Positions 35,171-48,008 are shown, counted from the stretch's first letter. The stretch: 64,000 nucleotides of DNA from Methyloversatilis sp. (GCA_016791045.1 JAEUNO010000036.1:27620-91619), one strand, 5' to 3'. The notes: generated by a model not told the origin, from the sequence alone. A program made the numbers and translations.

Positions 35171-35208
35171 GTCGGGCATCGCTGCGCTCGCCCCGACCTG
35201 CGTTTTTT
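35171..35208 (+). terminator. Terminator after the ETF-QO gene
   Basis: GTCGGGC (35171-35177) pairs, with one bulged base, with CCCCGAC (35191-35197), followed within 6 bases by a run of six T. It lies 17 bases after the stop codon and separates the gene from nitronate monooxygenase. Confidence 0.6.
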
Positions 35209-35343
35209 CACGTGCTCGACAGGTAGGTTGGAGTGAGCGCTGCGATGCCGAACGATTCAGGCCTCCACAGCGTTTCAAACGCCCTGTTCACAACTCGCGC
35301 AGGCATCATCCCGGCTCGTGGACCACGATCGTCAGGAGCTTGA

Positions 35344-36324
<981 letters not shown>

Positions 36325-36335
36325 ACGGGGCGACG

Positions 36336-36384
36336 GACCCCGTCCGGGGTCGCGTCGCGGCGGGCGCTGATCCGCACGTGCGGA
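36336..36384. terminator. Hairpins between convergent genes
   Basis: GACCCCG (36336-36342) pairs with CGGGGTC (36345-36351). A second element is a perfect 14-bp palindrome, TCCGCACGTGCGGA (36371-36384), just before the aminotransferase stop at 36398. Neither has a T-tract. They may act as a weak shared terminator. Confidence 0.35.
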
Positions 36385-36397
36385 CCGGCGGCAGCGC

Positions 36398-37603
36398 TTA
36401 CTTCAGGATGGTTGCGAGCGAATCGGCCACGTAGTCGATGTTCTTCGAATTCAGCGCAGCCAGGCAGATGCGGCCGGTGCCGACGGCGTAGATGCCGAAT
36501 TCGTCGCGCAGGCGATCGACCTGTGCAGCGCTCAGGCCGGTATAGCTGAACATGCCGCGCTGACGCACGACGAAGGAGAAGTCGCGCGCCACGCCGCGTG
36601 CGGCGAGCTTGTCGACCAGACCGGTGCGCATCGCACGGATGCGGTCGCGCATTTCGCCCAGTTCCTGTTCCCACATGGCACGCAGCTCCGGCGTCGACAG
36701 CACGGCCGCGACCACCGCGCCACCGTGTGTCGGCGGGTTCGAGTAGTTGGTGCGGATGGTGCGCTTCAGCTGGCTCAGCACGCGGCCGGCTTCGTCCTTG
36801 CTCGCGGTCACGATGGACAGCGCGCCGACGCGCTCGCCGTACAGCGAGAACGACTTCGAGAACGAGCTGGAAATGACGAAGCTCAGACCCGACTGCACGA
36901 ACAGGCGCACCGCGACGGCATCCTTTTCGATGTCGTCGGCGAAGCCCTGATAAGCCATGTCGAGGAAGGGCACCAGGTTGCGCGACTTGCACACCTCCAC
37001 CACTTCGCCCCACTGCGCATCGGTCAGGTCGGCGCCGGTCGGGTTGTGGCAGCAGGCGTGCAGCAGCACGATGGCGTGGGCCGGCAGCGCCTTCAGGTGG
37101 GCGATCATCGCGTCGAACCGCACGCCGCGCGTGTCGGCGTCGAAATACGGATAGGTGTCGACCTCGAACCCGGCGGCCTCGAACAGCGCGCGATGGTTTT
37201 CCCAGCTCGGATCGCTGATATAGACCTTGGCCTGAGGCAGCAGGCGCTTCAGGAAGTCGGCGCCGATCTTCAGCGCGCCGGTACCGCCCAGCGCCTGGGC
37301 CGTGACCACGCGGCCGTCGGCTGTCAGTGCGGCGCCCGCGCCGAACAGCAGGTCCTGCACCGCCTTGTTGTAGGCCGGCGAACCTTCGATCGGCTGGTAG
37401 CCGCGCGGCGGCGCATTCTTCATGCGTGCTTCTTCGGCCGTACGCACTGCGCGCAGCAGCGGCAGCTTGCCTGCGTCGTCGTAATACACGCCGACGCCCA
37501 GATTGACCTTGGTCGTGCGGGTGTCGGTGTTGAAAGCTTCGGTCAGACCCAGGATGGGGTCGCGCGGTGCCATGTCGACGGACGAGAAGACAGACGGGTT
37601 CAT
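36398..37603 (-). CDS. Aspartate/aromatic amino acid aminotransferase (class I)
   Basis: A PLP-dependent transaminase of 401 residues starting MNPSVFSSVDMAPRDPILGL at ATG 37603; the frame is open further up to 37810, but those residues do not belong to the family. Conserved features are NLGVGVYYDD, HACCHNPTGADLT (binding Asn and Pro), the PLP lysine in SSSFSKSFSLYGERVGAL, and the C-terminal FGIYAVGTGRICLAALN with the carboxylate-binding Arg. It is closest in layout to AspC/TyrB. It is divergent from uvrB. Confidence 0.94.
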   Translation of the reverse strand: MNPSVFSSVDMAPRDPILGLTEAFNTDTRTTKVNLGVGVYYDDAGKLPLLRAVRTAEEARMKNAPPRGYQPIEGSPAYNKAVQDLLFGAGAALTADGRVVTAQALGGTGALKIGADFLKRLLPQAKVYISDPSWENHRALFEAAGFEVDTYPYFDADTRGVRFDAMIAHLKALPAHAIVLLHACCHNPTGADLTDAQWGEVVEVCKSRNLVPFLDMAYQGFADDIEKDAVAVRLFVQSGLSFVISSSFSKSFSLYGERVGALSIVTASKDEAGRVLSQLKRTIRTNYSNPPTHGGAVVAAVLSTPELRAMWEQELGEMRDRIRAMRTGLVDKLAARGVARDFSFVVRQRGMFSYTGLSAAQVDRLRDEFGIYAVGTGRICLAALNSKNIDYVADSLATILK

Positions 37604-37766
37604 GCGTGGTGCTCCGGAGTGCGTGAGGTGGATGCCTCGAACTGAGGCGGATGCGTCATGTGCTTGAAAGATAGGCGTGAAACGGCGTGCTGTCTGCAGG
37701 CTTGCGAACTCGTGCGATGCTTCTGCAGTCCTTGTCAGTACGTCTTGTGCAACGCAAAATTCTAAC

Positions 37767-39806
<2,040 letters not shown>

Positions 39807-39870
39807 TGCGGATGCATCCGCCAGCCGTCGGCGCGGGTAACCGGATCATTCGACCGACCGCCTTCGCCAC

Positions 39871-40749
39871 ATGAAAAGACGCACCTTGCTGGGCCTGCTG
39901 TCCGGGCTGCCGCTGCTCGCCGGCTGTTCCGCCACCGGTCTGCTGAATCTGCTGGCGCCGTCGGCGCACCGGCGCGAAGCGGGCATCGCCTACGGCGCGC
40001 ACCCGCGCATGAAGCTGGATGTCTATCGTCCGCTCGATACGTCAGGCCCGGCGCCGATCGTCGTGTTCTTCTACGGCGGCAGCTGGAACGCCGGTCGGCG
40101 TGAGGACTACCTGTTCGTCGGCGCCGCGCTGGCCGAGCGCGGCATCGTCACGGTGATTCCCGATTACCGGCTGTACCCGGAAGTGGTGTATCCGGCTTTT
40201 CTCGACGACTGTGCCGCAGCCGTTGCGTGGGCGATGGACAACGCGGCGGCGCAGGGCGCCGATCCCGGTCGGCTGTATGTGGCCGGACACAGCGCGGGCG
40301 CTTACAACGCCGCCATGCTGGCGCTGGACGCGCGCTGGCTGGGCAGGCTCGGTCGCAGGACAGACCGGCTGGCGGGACTGGTCGGTCTGGCAGGGCCTTA
40401 CGATTTCCTGCCCATCGTCAATCCGGACGTCAAACCCGTATTCAATCGCCCGGGCGTCGAAGATCCGGCACCCGCCGACTCGCAACCGCTGCGGCATGTG
40501 TCGGCCGCGGCGCCGCGCAGCCTGCTGATCGCCGCGCGGGACGACGCGCTCGTCAATCCGCAACGCAACACCGGCGGTCTGGCGCGGGCCTTGCGCGATT
40601 CGGGTGTCGCGGTCGATGAGCGCTACTACGACGGGGTGAATCACCTGACCCTGGTGGGCGCCTTCGGCCGCCCGCTGCGCGGGCTGGCACCGGTCATCGA
40701 TGACGTGGCGGCCTTCGTCGGCAAGGGGGTGGCGCAGCCGCTGACCTGA
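39871..40749 (+). CDS. Lipoprotein alpha/beta hydrolase (esterase)
   Basis: A 292-residue esterase with a lipoprotein signal (hydrophobic stretch, lipobox LLAGC near residue 19), so it should be membrane-anchored in the envelope. The oxyanion segment VVFFYGGSWNAGRREDY replaces the HGGG of the BD-FAE/HSL group, the nucleophile is in VAGHSAGAYNAAM, and the later acid and His lie in LIAARDDALVNP and DGVNHLTLV. The substrate is unknown. Confidence 0.88.
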   Translation: MKRRTLLGLLSGLPLLAGCSATGLLNLLAPSAHRREAGIAYGAHPRMKLDVYRPLDTSGPAPIVVFFYGGSWNAGRREDYLFVGAALAERGIVTVIPDYRLYPEVVYPAFLDDCAAAVAWAMDNAAAQGADPGRLYVAGHSAGAYNAAMLALDARWLGRLGRRTDRLAGLVGLAGPYDFLPIVNPDVKPVFNRPGVEDPAPADSQPLRHVSAAAPRSLLIAARDDALVNPQRNTGGLARALRDSGVAVDERYYDGVNHLTLVGAFGRPLRGLAPVIDDVAAFVGKGVAQPLT

Positions 40750-40756
40750 TGCCTGC

Positions 40757-42250
40757 TCAAAGGCTCAGCGGGAGCGCGAGACACAGTCGTGTGCCACCGT
40801 TTCCGGCCGGCAACGGCCGCAGACTTCCGCCGTGCAGATCGGCCACTCGCTGGGCGATTGCCAGGCCGAGCCCGCCGATGCCGCCGCTTTTTCGTTGCAG
40901 CGGCGGATCACGCAAGGACTGTCCGCGTTCGAGTCGTTCGATCAGATCTTCAGGCAGTCCGGGGCCGGCATCTTCGACGACGATCTGCGCCAGCACACCG
41001 TTGCGACTCAGGCTGACATGCACCGGCCCGGCGCCGGGTGCGTGACGCATGGCATTGTCGATCAGGTTGGTCAGGGCGCGCTCGATCAGTTGCAGGTCGC
41101 CGTCAAGCTCAAGTCTTCCGGGTGGCGGCCCCTGAAGCATGACGGGCGGCCGGGCGCTGTCGGTCAGATCGAATTTCTGCACGGCGTCGGTCACCAGCTC
41201 GTCGAGCCGGAAACGCTCCCGGTTGAGCGACTGACCGCTCGACTGCAACGCGCACAGTTCGAACAGCTGTTGCGACAGCCGGCGCACCTTGTCGCTTTGC
41301 GCCAGCGCAGTCGACAGGATGCGATCGAAGGTTGCCGGCGGCGACGAGCGGTGTCCGGCAAGTGCTTCGAGCTGACCGTGCAGTGCCGTGAGGGGCGAGC
41401 GCAGATCATGCGCCACGCCCGCCATCATTTCGCGGTGTGCGTCGCTTTGCTGCTGTTCCCGCGTGCCCTGTTCCCGCAGCCTTTCCGTCATGTCCTCGAA
41501 AGCGCGTTCTATCGCCTGCACTTCGTCACCGTGCTGCATCGCGACGACGTCGCTGATGCCCGCGGTACCGGCGTCGTCCTTGCCGAAGCGGCGCATGCGG
41601 TGCGCGATGCGATGCAGGGGCCGGGTCAGCCGATGGAATGCGATGACCCCGCTCGCCACGGCGAGCAGGAGCCCCAGCGTGGCCGCGAGCGCAGCGCCCT
41701 GCCAGACGCGCTGCAGGCTGGATTGACCGGCAACAAGCGTGCGCGCCTGACCGTCGAGCACGATGTAGAGGTAACCGGGCGGCTTCGGGTCGTCGGGTCG
41801 CGGTGCAAACATCGCAACGCTGAAAATGCGGGACACGCCGGCGTCCATCGGATCGGTGCCGAACAGCGGCAAGGGCGCGCCTTCGAGAAATTGCCGGACC
41901 GGCGCCAGATCGACCTGCGGCTGCCGCACCATGCCGGGCTCGCCGATGTAATGGGCGACGCGTCCGTCGGCGTCCAGCACATAGACCTGAACACCCGGAT
42001 TGACGACCATCAGCATCGACAGCAGAGTTTCGCGGGCCGACCGGTCGGCAGCGTCCGGATCGGTCCGTGCAATCTCCGGCCAGTGTTCGATGATGTGACG
42101 GGCCAGGCCGTGCGACAGGCGTTGCAGCGACTCCTTTTCGTGCTGTGCCGCGACCTGCCGTCCGAGCAGGCCGACAAATGCGCCGTAGGCGAGCAGCAGC
42201 ACCGCCATGGTGACGATGAGGCGAGTTGCGAAGGAGGGCGAACGGATCAC
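40757..42250 (-). CDS. HisKA-type sensor histidine kinase
   Basis: A 497-residue membrane kinase with spans at about 12-30 and 185-205 around a 150-residue periplasmic sensor, then HAMP, and the HisKA box with H281 (MMAGVAHDLRSPLTALHG). The HATPase domain shows an N-box (NLIDNAMRHAPGAG) and EDAGPGLPE, and ends near LPLSL. It overlaps the OmpR-type regulator upstream by 4 bases. The ligand is unknown. Confidence 0.93.
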   Translation of the reverse strand: MIRSPSFATRLIVTMAVLLLAYGAFVGLLGRQVAAQHEKESLQRLSHGLARHIIEHWPEIARTDPDAADRSARETLLSMLMVVNPGVQVYVLDADGRVAHYIGEPGMVRQPQVDLAPVRQFLEGAPLPLFGTDPMDAGVSRIFSVAMFAPRPDDPKPPGYLYIVLDGQARTLVAGQSSLQRVWQGAALAATLGLLLAVASGVIAFHRLTRPLHRIAHRMRRFGKDDAGTAGISDVVAMQHGDEVQAIERAFEDMTERLREQGTREQQQSDAHREMMAGVAHDLRSPLTALHGQLEALAGHRSSPPATFDRILSTALAQSDKVRRLSQQLFELCALQSSGQSLNRERFRLDELVTDAVQKFDLTDSARPPVMLQGPPPGRLELDGDLQLIERALTNLIDNAMRHAPGAGPVHVSLSRNGVLAQIVVEDAGPGLPEDLIERLERGQSLRDPPLQRKSGGIGGLGLAIAQRVADLHGGSLRPLPAGNGGTRLCLALPLSL

Positions 42251-42948
42251 GGTACCGTGTCCTCGAACCGGTAGCCCACGCCCCAGACCGTCACGATGCG
42301 CTGCGGGTTTCTCGGGTCGTCCTCGATCTTGTTGCGCAAGCGGTTGATGTGCGAATTGACGGTGTGTTCGTAGCCATCGAAGCCGGTGCCCCAGACGCGC
42401 TGCAACAGACTGCCGCGACTGAAAGCCTGCCCGGGATGCCGTGCCAGAAAGTGCAGCAGATCGAATTCGCGCAGGGTGAGCGGGATCAGCACGTCATCGC
42501 GCGCCAGTTCGCGTCGCTGCGTATCAAGTCGGAACGACCCGAAGCGCACGTCAGCGGCGACCGACGGTGCGCTGCGCAACTGTTCGACGCGGCGCAGCAG
42601 CGCGCGAACCCGCGCGACCAGTTCGAGCATGGAGAATGGTTTGGCCAGGTAGTCGTCGGCGCCGAGTTCGAGCCCGAGAACGCGGTGAGCCTCCGCCGAG
42701 CGGGCACTCAGCATGATGACCGGAATATCGGCGTGCCGTGCCTTGAGGTGGCGACAGACGTCCCAGCCGTCCGCCCCCGGCAACATCAGGTCGAGCAGCA
42801 CCAGATCCCAGCGTTTGCGATCGATGGCGGCGATGGCCTGCAGACCGTCCGATTCGCGGTGCAGGCGGTACCCTGCGCCTTCCAGATGGAGATGCAGGGT
42901 ACCCGCGATGGCATTGTCGTCCTCGACCAGCAACACATGCTCGTTCAT
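42247..42948 (-). CDS. OmpR/PhoB-family response regulator
   Basis: A 233-residue regulator with receiver domain (acidic D10-D11, phospho-acceptor D53 in LVLLDLMLPGADGW, Lys in YLAKPFS) and C-terminal winged helix (LTLREFDLLHFLARHPGQAFS, WGTGFDGYEHTVNSHI). It is the first gene of the pair and probably controls itself, though no operator was identified in the 88 bases upstream toward the PEP-CTERM gene. Confidence 0.93.
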   Translation of the reverse strand: MNEHVLLVEDDNAIAGTLHLHLEGAGYRLHRESDGLQAIAAIDRKRWDLVLLDLMLPGADGWDVCRHLKARHADIPVIMLSARSAEAHRVLGLELGADDYLAKPFSMLELVARVRALLRRVEQLRSAPSVAADVRFGSFRLDTQRRELARDDVLIPLTLREFDLLHFLARHPGQAFSRGSLLQRVWGTGFDGYEHTVNSHINRLRNKIEDDPRNPQRIVTVWGVGYRFEDTVP

Positions 42949-43036
42949 CGGTTTGGCGCCCGACAGGCTGAAAAATCGAGACTAGCAGGTCTGCCGGCGA
43001 CTGACTTCACGCCCGCGTGAAGCTTGTCGACTGCGT

Positions 43037-43822
43037 TCAGCCAAGTCGCCGGCGCGCAATGCTGCCGATCATGAGCAGGCCGGCCAGCATCATGGCGTAG
43101 GTTTCCGGCTCCGGTACCGGTGCGACGGCGAACGAAATGCGATAGATGCCGGTGTCGGCCGCGAGTGTGCTGTCGAGCGTGTAGCCGGTCGCCGTCGTGA
43201 GGCCGTTGTAGGCCGCGAGCTCGGCGAAATTGAATGCCACCACCGAATTCTGCGGCGCGCGCAGGTCGTTGTTGCCGACAAACGCCGACGCGGCGGGGTC
43301 GAATACCTCGGAGCCGGCATCCCAGATCTGTCGGGCGGTCTGGTTGATCGAACTGATGACCAGATTGCCTGCGGCGTCGAACAGCTGGTAGCGCATCGGC
43401 GAGTCGTTGCCGATGAAGAAATCGTTGCTCGGCACGACCATGGCCGCGAACGTGAAGAACCGGTTCAGCGAGCTATCGACGGTGAAGGTGGCGCTGCTCG
43501 TGCCGCCCGGCTGCAGCAGGCCGCCCAGCGTGCCGCGGGTGGCCGTCGGGTCGGCTGCGGCGAAGGCCGCCTGCCATGCGCCACCCGCACCGCCCTCGGC
43601 GACTGAAACGATGGCTTCGGTCGCGACGCTGCCCAGATTGAAGGCGTCGAAGCTGCCGTTGTTGAATCCGAAGTGCAGTGGGGCGAAGCTGATGCCGTTT
43701 GCGGGTACGAGGTTTTCCACGGTGACCGTGATGTCGACGAGCGCCGCCTGGGCCGACGAAGCGAGACCGACCAGCGCCAGGGCGGCGGCCAGGCGGGAAA
43801 TACGCAGTGAAGTAGGGAACAT
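43037..43822 (-). CDS. Spondin-like PEP-CTERM surface protein
   Basis: A 261-residue exported protein with a signal peptide ending near SSAQA, a spondin_N-like beta domain (ITVTVENLVPANGISFAPLH onward) and a C-terminal PEP-CTERM sorting tail (VPEPETYAMMLAGL, a hydrophobic span, then RRRLG). PEP-CTERM tails are processed by an exosortase in exopolysaccharide-forming bacteria; no exosortase gene is in the window. Role at the cell surface or matrix is inferred only. Confidence 0.88.
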   Translation of the reverse strand: MFPTSLRISRLAAALALVGLASSAQAALVDITVTVENLVPANGISFAPLHFGFNNGSFDAFNLGSVATEAIVSVAEGGAGGAWQAAFAAADPTATRGTLGGLLQPGGTSSATFTVDSSLNRFFTFAAMVVPSNDFFIGNDSPMRYQLFDAAGNLVISSINQTARQIWDAGSEVFDPAASAFVGNNDLRAPQNSVVAFNFAELAAYNGLTTATGYTLDSTLAADTGIYRISFAVAPVPEPETYAMMLAGLLMIGSIARRRLG

Positions 43823-44026
43823 GTGGATACTCCGGGATAGGTGGGATGAGCCGGACCACGAACTGCTGACCGGTGTCCGGATGCTAGGCAGCCCGTATCA
43901 CCGAGTCCTCACGCAAACTTCACCGGGACGGGATGCATGCCTTTCTGCCGCGGTGACGGCTTTTACTCTGCAGGCGGCACACCGCTTCAGGAACCGACGA
44001 CTCTGAAAACGATCCCTTGCTTGACC

Positions 44027-46144
44027 ATGCGCGCCACGTTCATCCGTCTGTTGCTGCTTCTCACCGTGCTCATCCAGTCGCCCGCATCGGCACTGGAGAG
44101 CGGAGCGGTCGTCAGCCCGCGCGCCACCGTCACGATGCTGTCGGCACAGGATGCTGCGCGTGCCGGCGATACGGTCGATCTCGCCTTGCATCTGCGCCTG
44201 GCCGAAGGTTGGCACATCTACTGGATGAACTCGGGCGATGCCGGGCAGCCGCCGCGCATCGAGCTGCATGCGCCGGCCGGCAGCAGCGTGAGCGATCTGC
44301 GCTGGCCGGCGCCGAAGCGACATGTCGACGGGCCAGTGACCACCTTCATTCACGAAGGTGAAGTGCTGTTGCCGTTCAGCGTGACACTGCCGGCAGGTCT
44401 TGAAGGTCCGCAGACGCTGACGGCGAAAGCCGGCTGGCTGGTGTGCAAGGACATCTGCATTCCCGAAGAGGGTGTGTTCAGGCTGACCTTGCCGGCCGGT
44501 GTGGCGACCCGCAGCGCGGAGGCGCTTCAGTTCGATACGGCACGCGATGCGGTTCCCGCAAAGGCTGACTGGAAGGCGTCGGTCAGCGCGGATGGCGTGC
44601 TGACACTGAGCGGGTCGGGCGCGGATGCCATCGTCACGGCTGACTTTCTGCCGGCAGACTGGGGCCAGGTCGAACATGGTGCGGCGCAGACGCTGACGGT
44701 TGCCGACGGCCGCGCCGCACTCGCATTCCAGCCGGGCGCTGCGTTCGATCCGGCGCGCGCGCTGTCCGGCGTGCTCCATGTGCGCGACCGCGATGGCGTC
44801 GCTCGCGCACTCTGGGTGACGACGCCCGGATCAGCCACCGAACGCGCGCCTGCGGTGGTGCTTGCGGCCGGCGACGCGCCCTTGCCGGCGCCAGCCGGGT
44901 TGGCCTCCGCGGCAGCGCCGGCGGTCGATGGTCTCGGTCTCGCCTGGGCCGTGCTGTTCGCGCTGGCCGGTGGTCTGCTGCTCAACCTGATGCCCTGCGT
45001 GTTCCCGGTGCTGGCGATCAAGGCGCTGTCGTTCGCCAGGCTCGGCGGACATGCACAGCGCACGGTGCGTGCGCAGTCGCTCGCCTACTGCGCCGGTGTC
45101 GTGACCACTTTCCTGCTGCTGGCCGGTGTGCTGCTCGCACTTCGCACAGCCGGGTTGCACGCAGGTTGGGGCTTCCAGTTCCAGTCACCGGTGTTCGTGA
45201 CCGCCATGGCGGCCCTGCTGTTCGTCATCGGACTGAATCTGTCCGGCGTGTTCGGCTTCGGCAGCGGATTCGCGTCCGCCGGGGATGCGCTGGCATCACG
45301 GCCGGGCCTGTCCGGCAGCTTCTTCACCGGCGCCCTGGCGGTCGTCGTCGCCACACCATGCACCGCGCCCTTCATGGGCGGGGCGCTGGCGTTCGCGCTC
45401 GCAGCGCCGGCGGCACAGACCGTTGCGGTGTTCGTCGCCATGGGTGTCGGGCTGGCGCTGCCCTATGCGCTGCTCGCCTTCGTGCCGGGTCTGGCGCGCC
45501 GCATGCCCCGACCCGGTCCGTGGATGGACCGCCTGAAGCAGGCGCTGGCCTTTCCGATGTATGCAGCGGCCGCCTGGCTGGTGTGGGTGCTGAGCCAGCA
45601 ATCCGGCGCCGATGGCGTGCTGATGGCGCTGGTCGTGCTGTTGTTGCTGGCGCTGGCCGGCTGGTTGCTGGGGGTTGCGCAGGGTGGCGCGTCAAACGCA
45701 GGCACGTGGCGTAGCGGCGCACTGTTGGTGGCACTGCTTGCGGCCGTCGGCATTGCGCGCGCGCCGGAGCCTGCCGGCAGCGCACCGTCCGCCGGCATTG
45801 CATCGGCCGGGGCGGAACCCTATGTGCCCGCGCGCCTCGGCGAACTGCGCGCAGCCGGCAGGCCGGTATTCATCAACATGACGGCGGCCTGGTGCGTCAC
45901 CTGTCTGGTGAACGAGAAGATGGCGCTGTCGACGACCGGCGTACAGCAGGCGTTCGCGACGCGCGGCATCACGTACATGAAGGGTGACTGGACGCGCAGC
46001 GATCCGCTGATCACTGATTTTCTGCGTCAGCACGGCCGCGACGGCGTGCCGCTCTACGTCTATTTCCCGCCGGATGGCGCACCGCCGGCGGTGCTTCCGC
46101 AGATCCTGACCGAGCAGATCGTGCTCGACCGGATCGGTTCCTGA
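44027..46144 (+). CDS. ScsB/DsbD-like thiol:disulfide interchange protein
   Basis: A 705-residue inner-membrane protein from ATG 44027 with a signal peptide (cleavage near ASA-LE). The N-terminal periplasmic domain matches the ScsB/COG4233 pattern (GWHIYWMNSGDAGQPP) and carries C140 and C144 in LVCKDICIPEEG. About eight spans follow, with redox Cys in LNLMPCVFPVLAIK and VATPCTAPFMGG, then a C-terminal thioredoxin domain with TAAWCVTCLVNEK. It moves electrons from cytoplasmic thioredoxin to periplasmic partners. Copper tolerance is a known role of ScsB, not shown here. The redoxin gene follows 21 bases later. Confidence 0.9.
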   Translation: MRATFIRLLLLLTVLIQSPASALESGAVVSPRATVTMLSAQDAARAGDTVDLALHLRLAEGWHIYWMNSGDAGQPPRIELHAPAGSSVSDLRWPAPKRHVDGPVTTFIHEGEVLLPFSVTLPAGLEGPQTLTAKAGWLVCKDICIPEEGVFRLTLPAGVATRSAEALQFDTARDAVPAKADWKASVSADGVLTLSGSGADAIVTADFLPADWGQVEHGAAQTLTVADGRAALAFQPGAAFDPARALSGVLHVRDRDGVARALWVTTPGSATERAPAVVLAAGDAPLPAPAGLASAAAPAVDGLGLAWAVLFALAGGLLLNLMPCVFPVLAIKALSFARLGGHAQRTVRAQSLAYCAGVVTTFLLLAGVLLALRTAGLHAGWGFQFQSPVFVTAMAALLFVIGLNLSGVFGFGSGFASAGDALASRPGLSGSFFTGALAVVVATPCTAPFMGGALAFALAAPAAQTVAVFVAMGVGLALPYALLAFVPGLARRMPRPGPWMDRLKQALAFPMYAAAAWLVWVLSQQSGADGVLMALVVLLLLALAGWLLGVAQGGASNAGTWRSGALLVALLAAVGIARAPEPAGSAPSAGIASAGAEPYVPARLGELRAAGRPVFINMTAAWCVTCLVNEKMALSTTGVQQAFATRGITYMKGDWTRSDPLITDFLRQHGRDGVPLYVYFPPDGAPPAVLPQILTEQIVLDRIGS

Positions 46145-46165
46145 TCCTTTCACGGAGGAATGACC

Positions 46166-46786
46166 ATGCTCTTCAGTTCCCGAACGTCCCGCCTGCTGAT
46201 GTCGGCGGTGGTTGCACTGCTGCCGGCGGCTGCGCTCGCCGCGCCGAAGGTCGGCGAACCTGCACCTGCCTTCACGGGTGTGGATGCCCACGGCAAGACC
46301 GTCACGCTGTCCGGACTCGCCGGCAAGACCGTGGTGCTGGAGTGGATGAACGACGGTTGCCCGTATGTCGTCAAGTGGTACAAGAGCGGCGAAATGCAGA
46401 AGCTGCAGCGCGACGCGACCACGAAGGGCGCCGTATGGCTGACCGTCGCCAGCTCGGCGCCGGGCGAGCAGGGCCATGTCGACGGCGAAACGGCGCTAAA
46501 GCAGACGGCGGACAGAAATGCGTCACCGACCCATTTCGTGCTCGACCCCAAAGGTGTCATCGGGCGTGCCTACGGTGCCCAGGTCACGCCGCACATGTAC
46601 GTGATCGCGCCGGACGGCAAGCTGGCCTACATGGGGGGGATCGACAGCATCGCATCGACCGACCCGGCCGACATTCCGAAGGCCGAACCGCTGGCGCGGC
46701 TGGCCATCAATCAGGTGCTGGATGGCAAGCCGGTCACCAAGCCGGTGACGCGCGCCTACGGGTGCTCGGTGAAATACGCGAACTGA
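46166..46786 (+). CDS. Periplasmic thioredoxin-like (redoxin) protein
   Basis: A 206-residue exported redoxin. Of two ATGs, 46166 is preferred because GGAGG lies 7 bases upstream, while 46160 is only one base from it. A signal peptide (LLMSAVVALLPAAALA) is followed by a peroxiredoxin-like fold with a single catalytic-position Cys in EWMNDGCPYVVKWYKS and HFVLDPKGVIGRAYGAQVTPHMYVI. A second Cys is close to the C-terminus. It is probably a client of the ScsB-like protein just upstream. Confidence 0.85.
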   Translation: MLFSSRTSRLLMSAVVALLPAAALAAPKVGEPAPAFTGVDAHGKTVTLSGLAGKTVVLEWMNDGCPYVVKWYKSGEMQKLQRDATTKGAVWLTVASSAPGEQGHVDGETALKQTADRNASPTHFVLDPKGVIGRAYGAQVTPHMYVIAPDGKLAYMGGIDSIASTDPADIPKAEPLARLAINQVLDGKPVTKPVTRAYGCSVKYAN

Positions 46787-46879
46787 GGGGTTTCATGGGG
46801 CGGGATCCGGTGCGCCTGCCCTGCCACGCACCGCGAATGGAGAGCGACCAGAGCACGTCGGTGCCCTGGTGATCAATCG

Positions 46880-47914
46880 TCAGGCGCTGACGATTTCCTG
46901 TCCCGCGTGCAGCCGGTTCTGTGCCTTGACCAAGCGTTCCATCGTACGCAGGTCGCGCCGGTCGAGCTTCATTGCGCCACGCACCCACTCACGCACCACG
47001 TCTTCCAGTTCCTGGTAGGTCAGGCGGATGAAGGCGTGCATCTTTGCGCGCTGGAAGGCACGGAAGCCCTTGAGCTGGGAACTCATGGAGCGCATGACAT
47101 CGCGCGCCACCTGCTCTCCGGTACCGGGCTCGGCCAGATGGTCGACGAGACCGAGCGCATGCATTTCTTCGGCACTCATGATGCGGGCGTTCAGGATGAG
47201 ATCCTCGGCGATCCGCGGCCCGACCTTGCGCGCCACGAGACTGTAGGCGCCCATGCCCGGGAACAGGTTGAACATCATTTCCGGAAAGCCGAGCTTGCTG
47301 CCGCGCTCGGCAATGACCACGTGGCAGGACAGCGCAGCCTCGAAACCGCCGCCGAGCGCATCCCCCTGGATGACCGCCATCGACACAGCATCGGCATGCA
47401 GGCCGGATACATTGTTGTTGATGGCGCGGATGCAGGCTTGGGCATAACGCATCAGCGCCTGCTGGTCACCGGCTTCGACCAGCCGGCGGAACAGGTCAAG
47501 GTCGCCGCCCAAGTTGTATACGCCCGGAACGGATGAGCAGTTCAGGAAGAAATCCACCGTGCCGGGCGCCAGTTCCACCTCTTGCTGCTGGGCAACGACA
47601 TCCGCCAGCAGTTCCGGCGTGAAGCAGGGGCGGCCGACCGGATGCGCGTACATCCACAGCGCACGGGTGTCGGTGTCGTAGCGCGAGGTGATCAGCGGTG
47701 TCGACAGCAGACGCGGCCCGCGTGGGGCGGCACCGAACTGCACGACATTGTCGACATGCACACGGTGTTTTTCATGCGACTGCAAAGGCGTTTCTGCCTT
47801 GGTGATGCAGACAGGCAACGCCGCGCCGGCGGATGAATCCGCCGCGCTCAGAATCGAAGCTTCGGACAGCGCGCGCGAAGGGCGCACCGTATTGCACGGG
47901 GTCAACAGATCCAT
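46880..47914 (-). CDS. rpfF: RpfF-like DSF synthase (crotonase family)
   Basis: A 344-residue crotonase-fold enzyme from ATG 47914, which has GGAGG five bases upstream; a longer TTG frame to 47941 is less likely. The core SMAVIQGDALGGGFEAALSC and ERGSKLGFPEMMFNLFPGMGAY match DSF synthases. The two candidate catalytic glutamates, E192 and E212, are 20 residues apart, as in Xanthomonas RpfF (E141/E161). About 50 extra N-terminal residues are present. RpfF makes cis-2-unsaturated fatty acid signals from acyl-ACP. No rpfC, rpfG or rpfR gene is adjacent, so it is an orphan here. Confidence 0.85.
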   Translation of the reverse strand: MDLLTPCNTVRPSRALSEASILSAADSSAGAALPVCITKAETPLQSHEKHRVHVDNVVQFGAAPRGPRLLSTPLITSRYDTDTRALWMYAHPVGRPCFTPELLADVVAQQQEVELAPGTVDFFLNCSSVPGVYNLGGDLDLFRRLVEAGDQQALMRYAQACIRAINNNVSGLHADAVSMAVIQGDALGGGFEAALSCHVVIAERGSKLGFPEMMFNLFPGMGAYSLVARKVGPRIAEDLILNARIMSAEEMHALGLVDHLAEPGTGEQVARDVMRSMSSQLKGFRAFQRAKMHAFIRLTYQELEDVVREWVRGAMKLDRRDLRTMERLVKAQNRLHAGQEIVSA

Positions 47915-48008
47915 TTCAGCCTCCGTCGGAATAGCCGACAAAAAAGCATGCTGAAAAACGTCGCCAATCAGGCGAACTGGAGAGGCATTTATTTGCCTTT
48001 TATTCCTG

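Noticed and set aside
37604-37766. LexA box upstream of uvrB
   Set aside because: No CTGT-N8-ACAG match was found; the nearest candidates miss two or more positions in the half sites.
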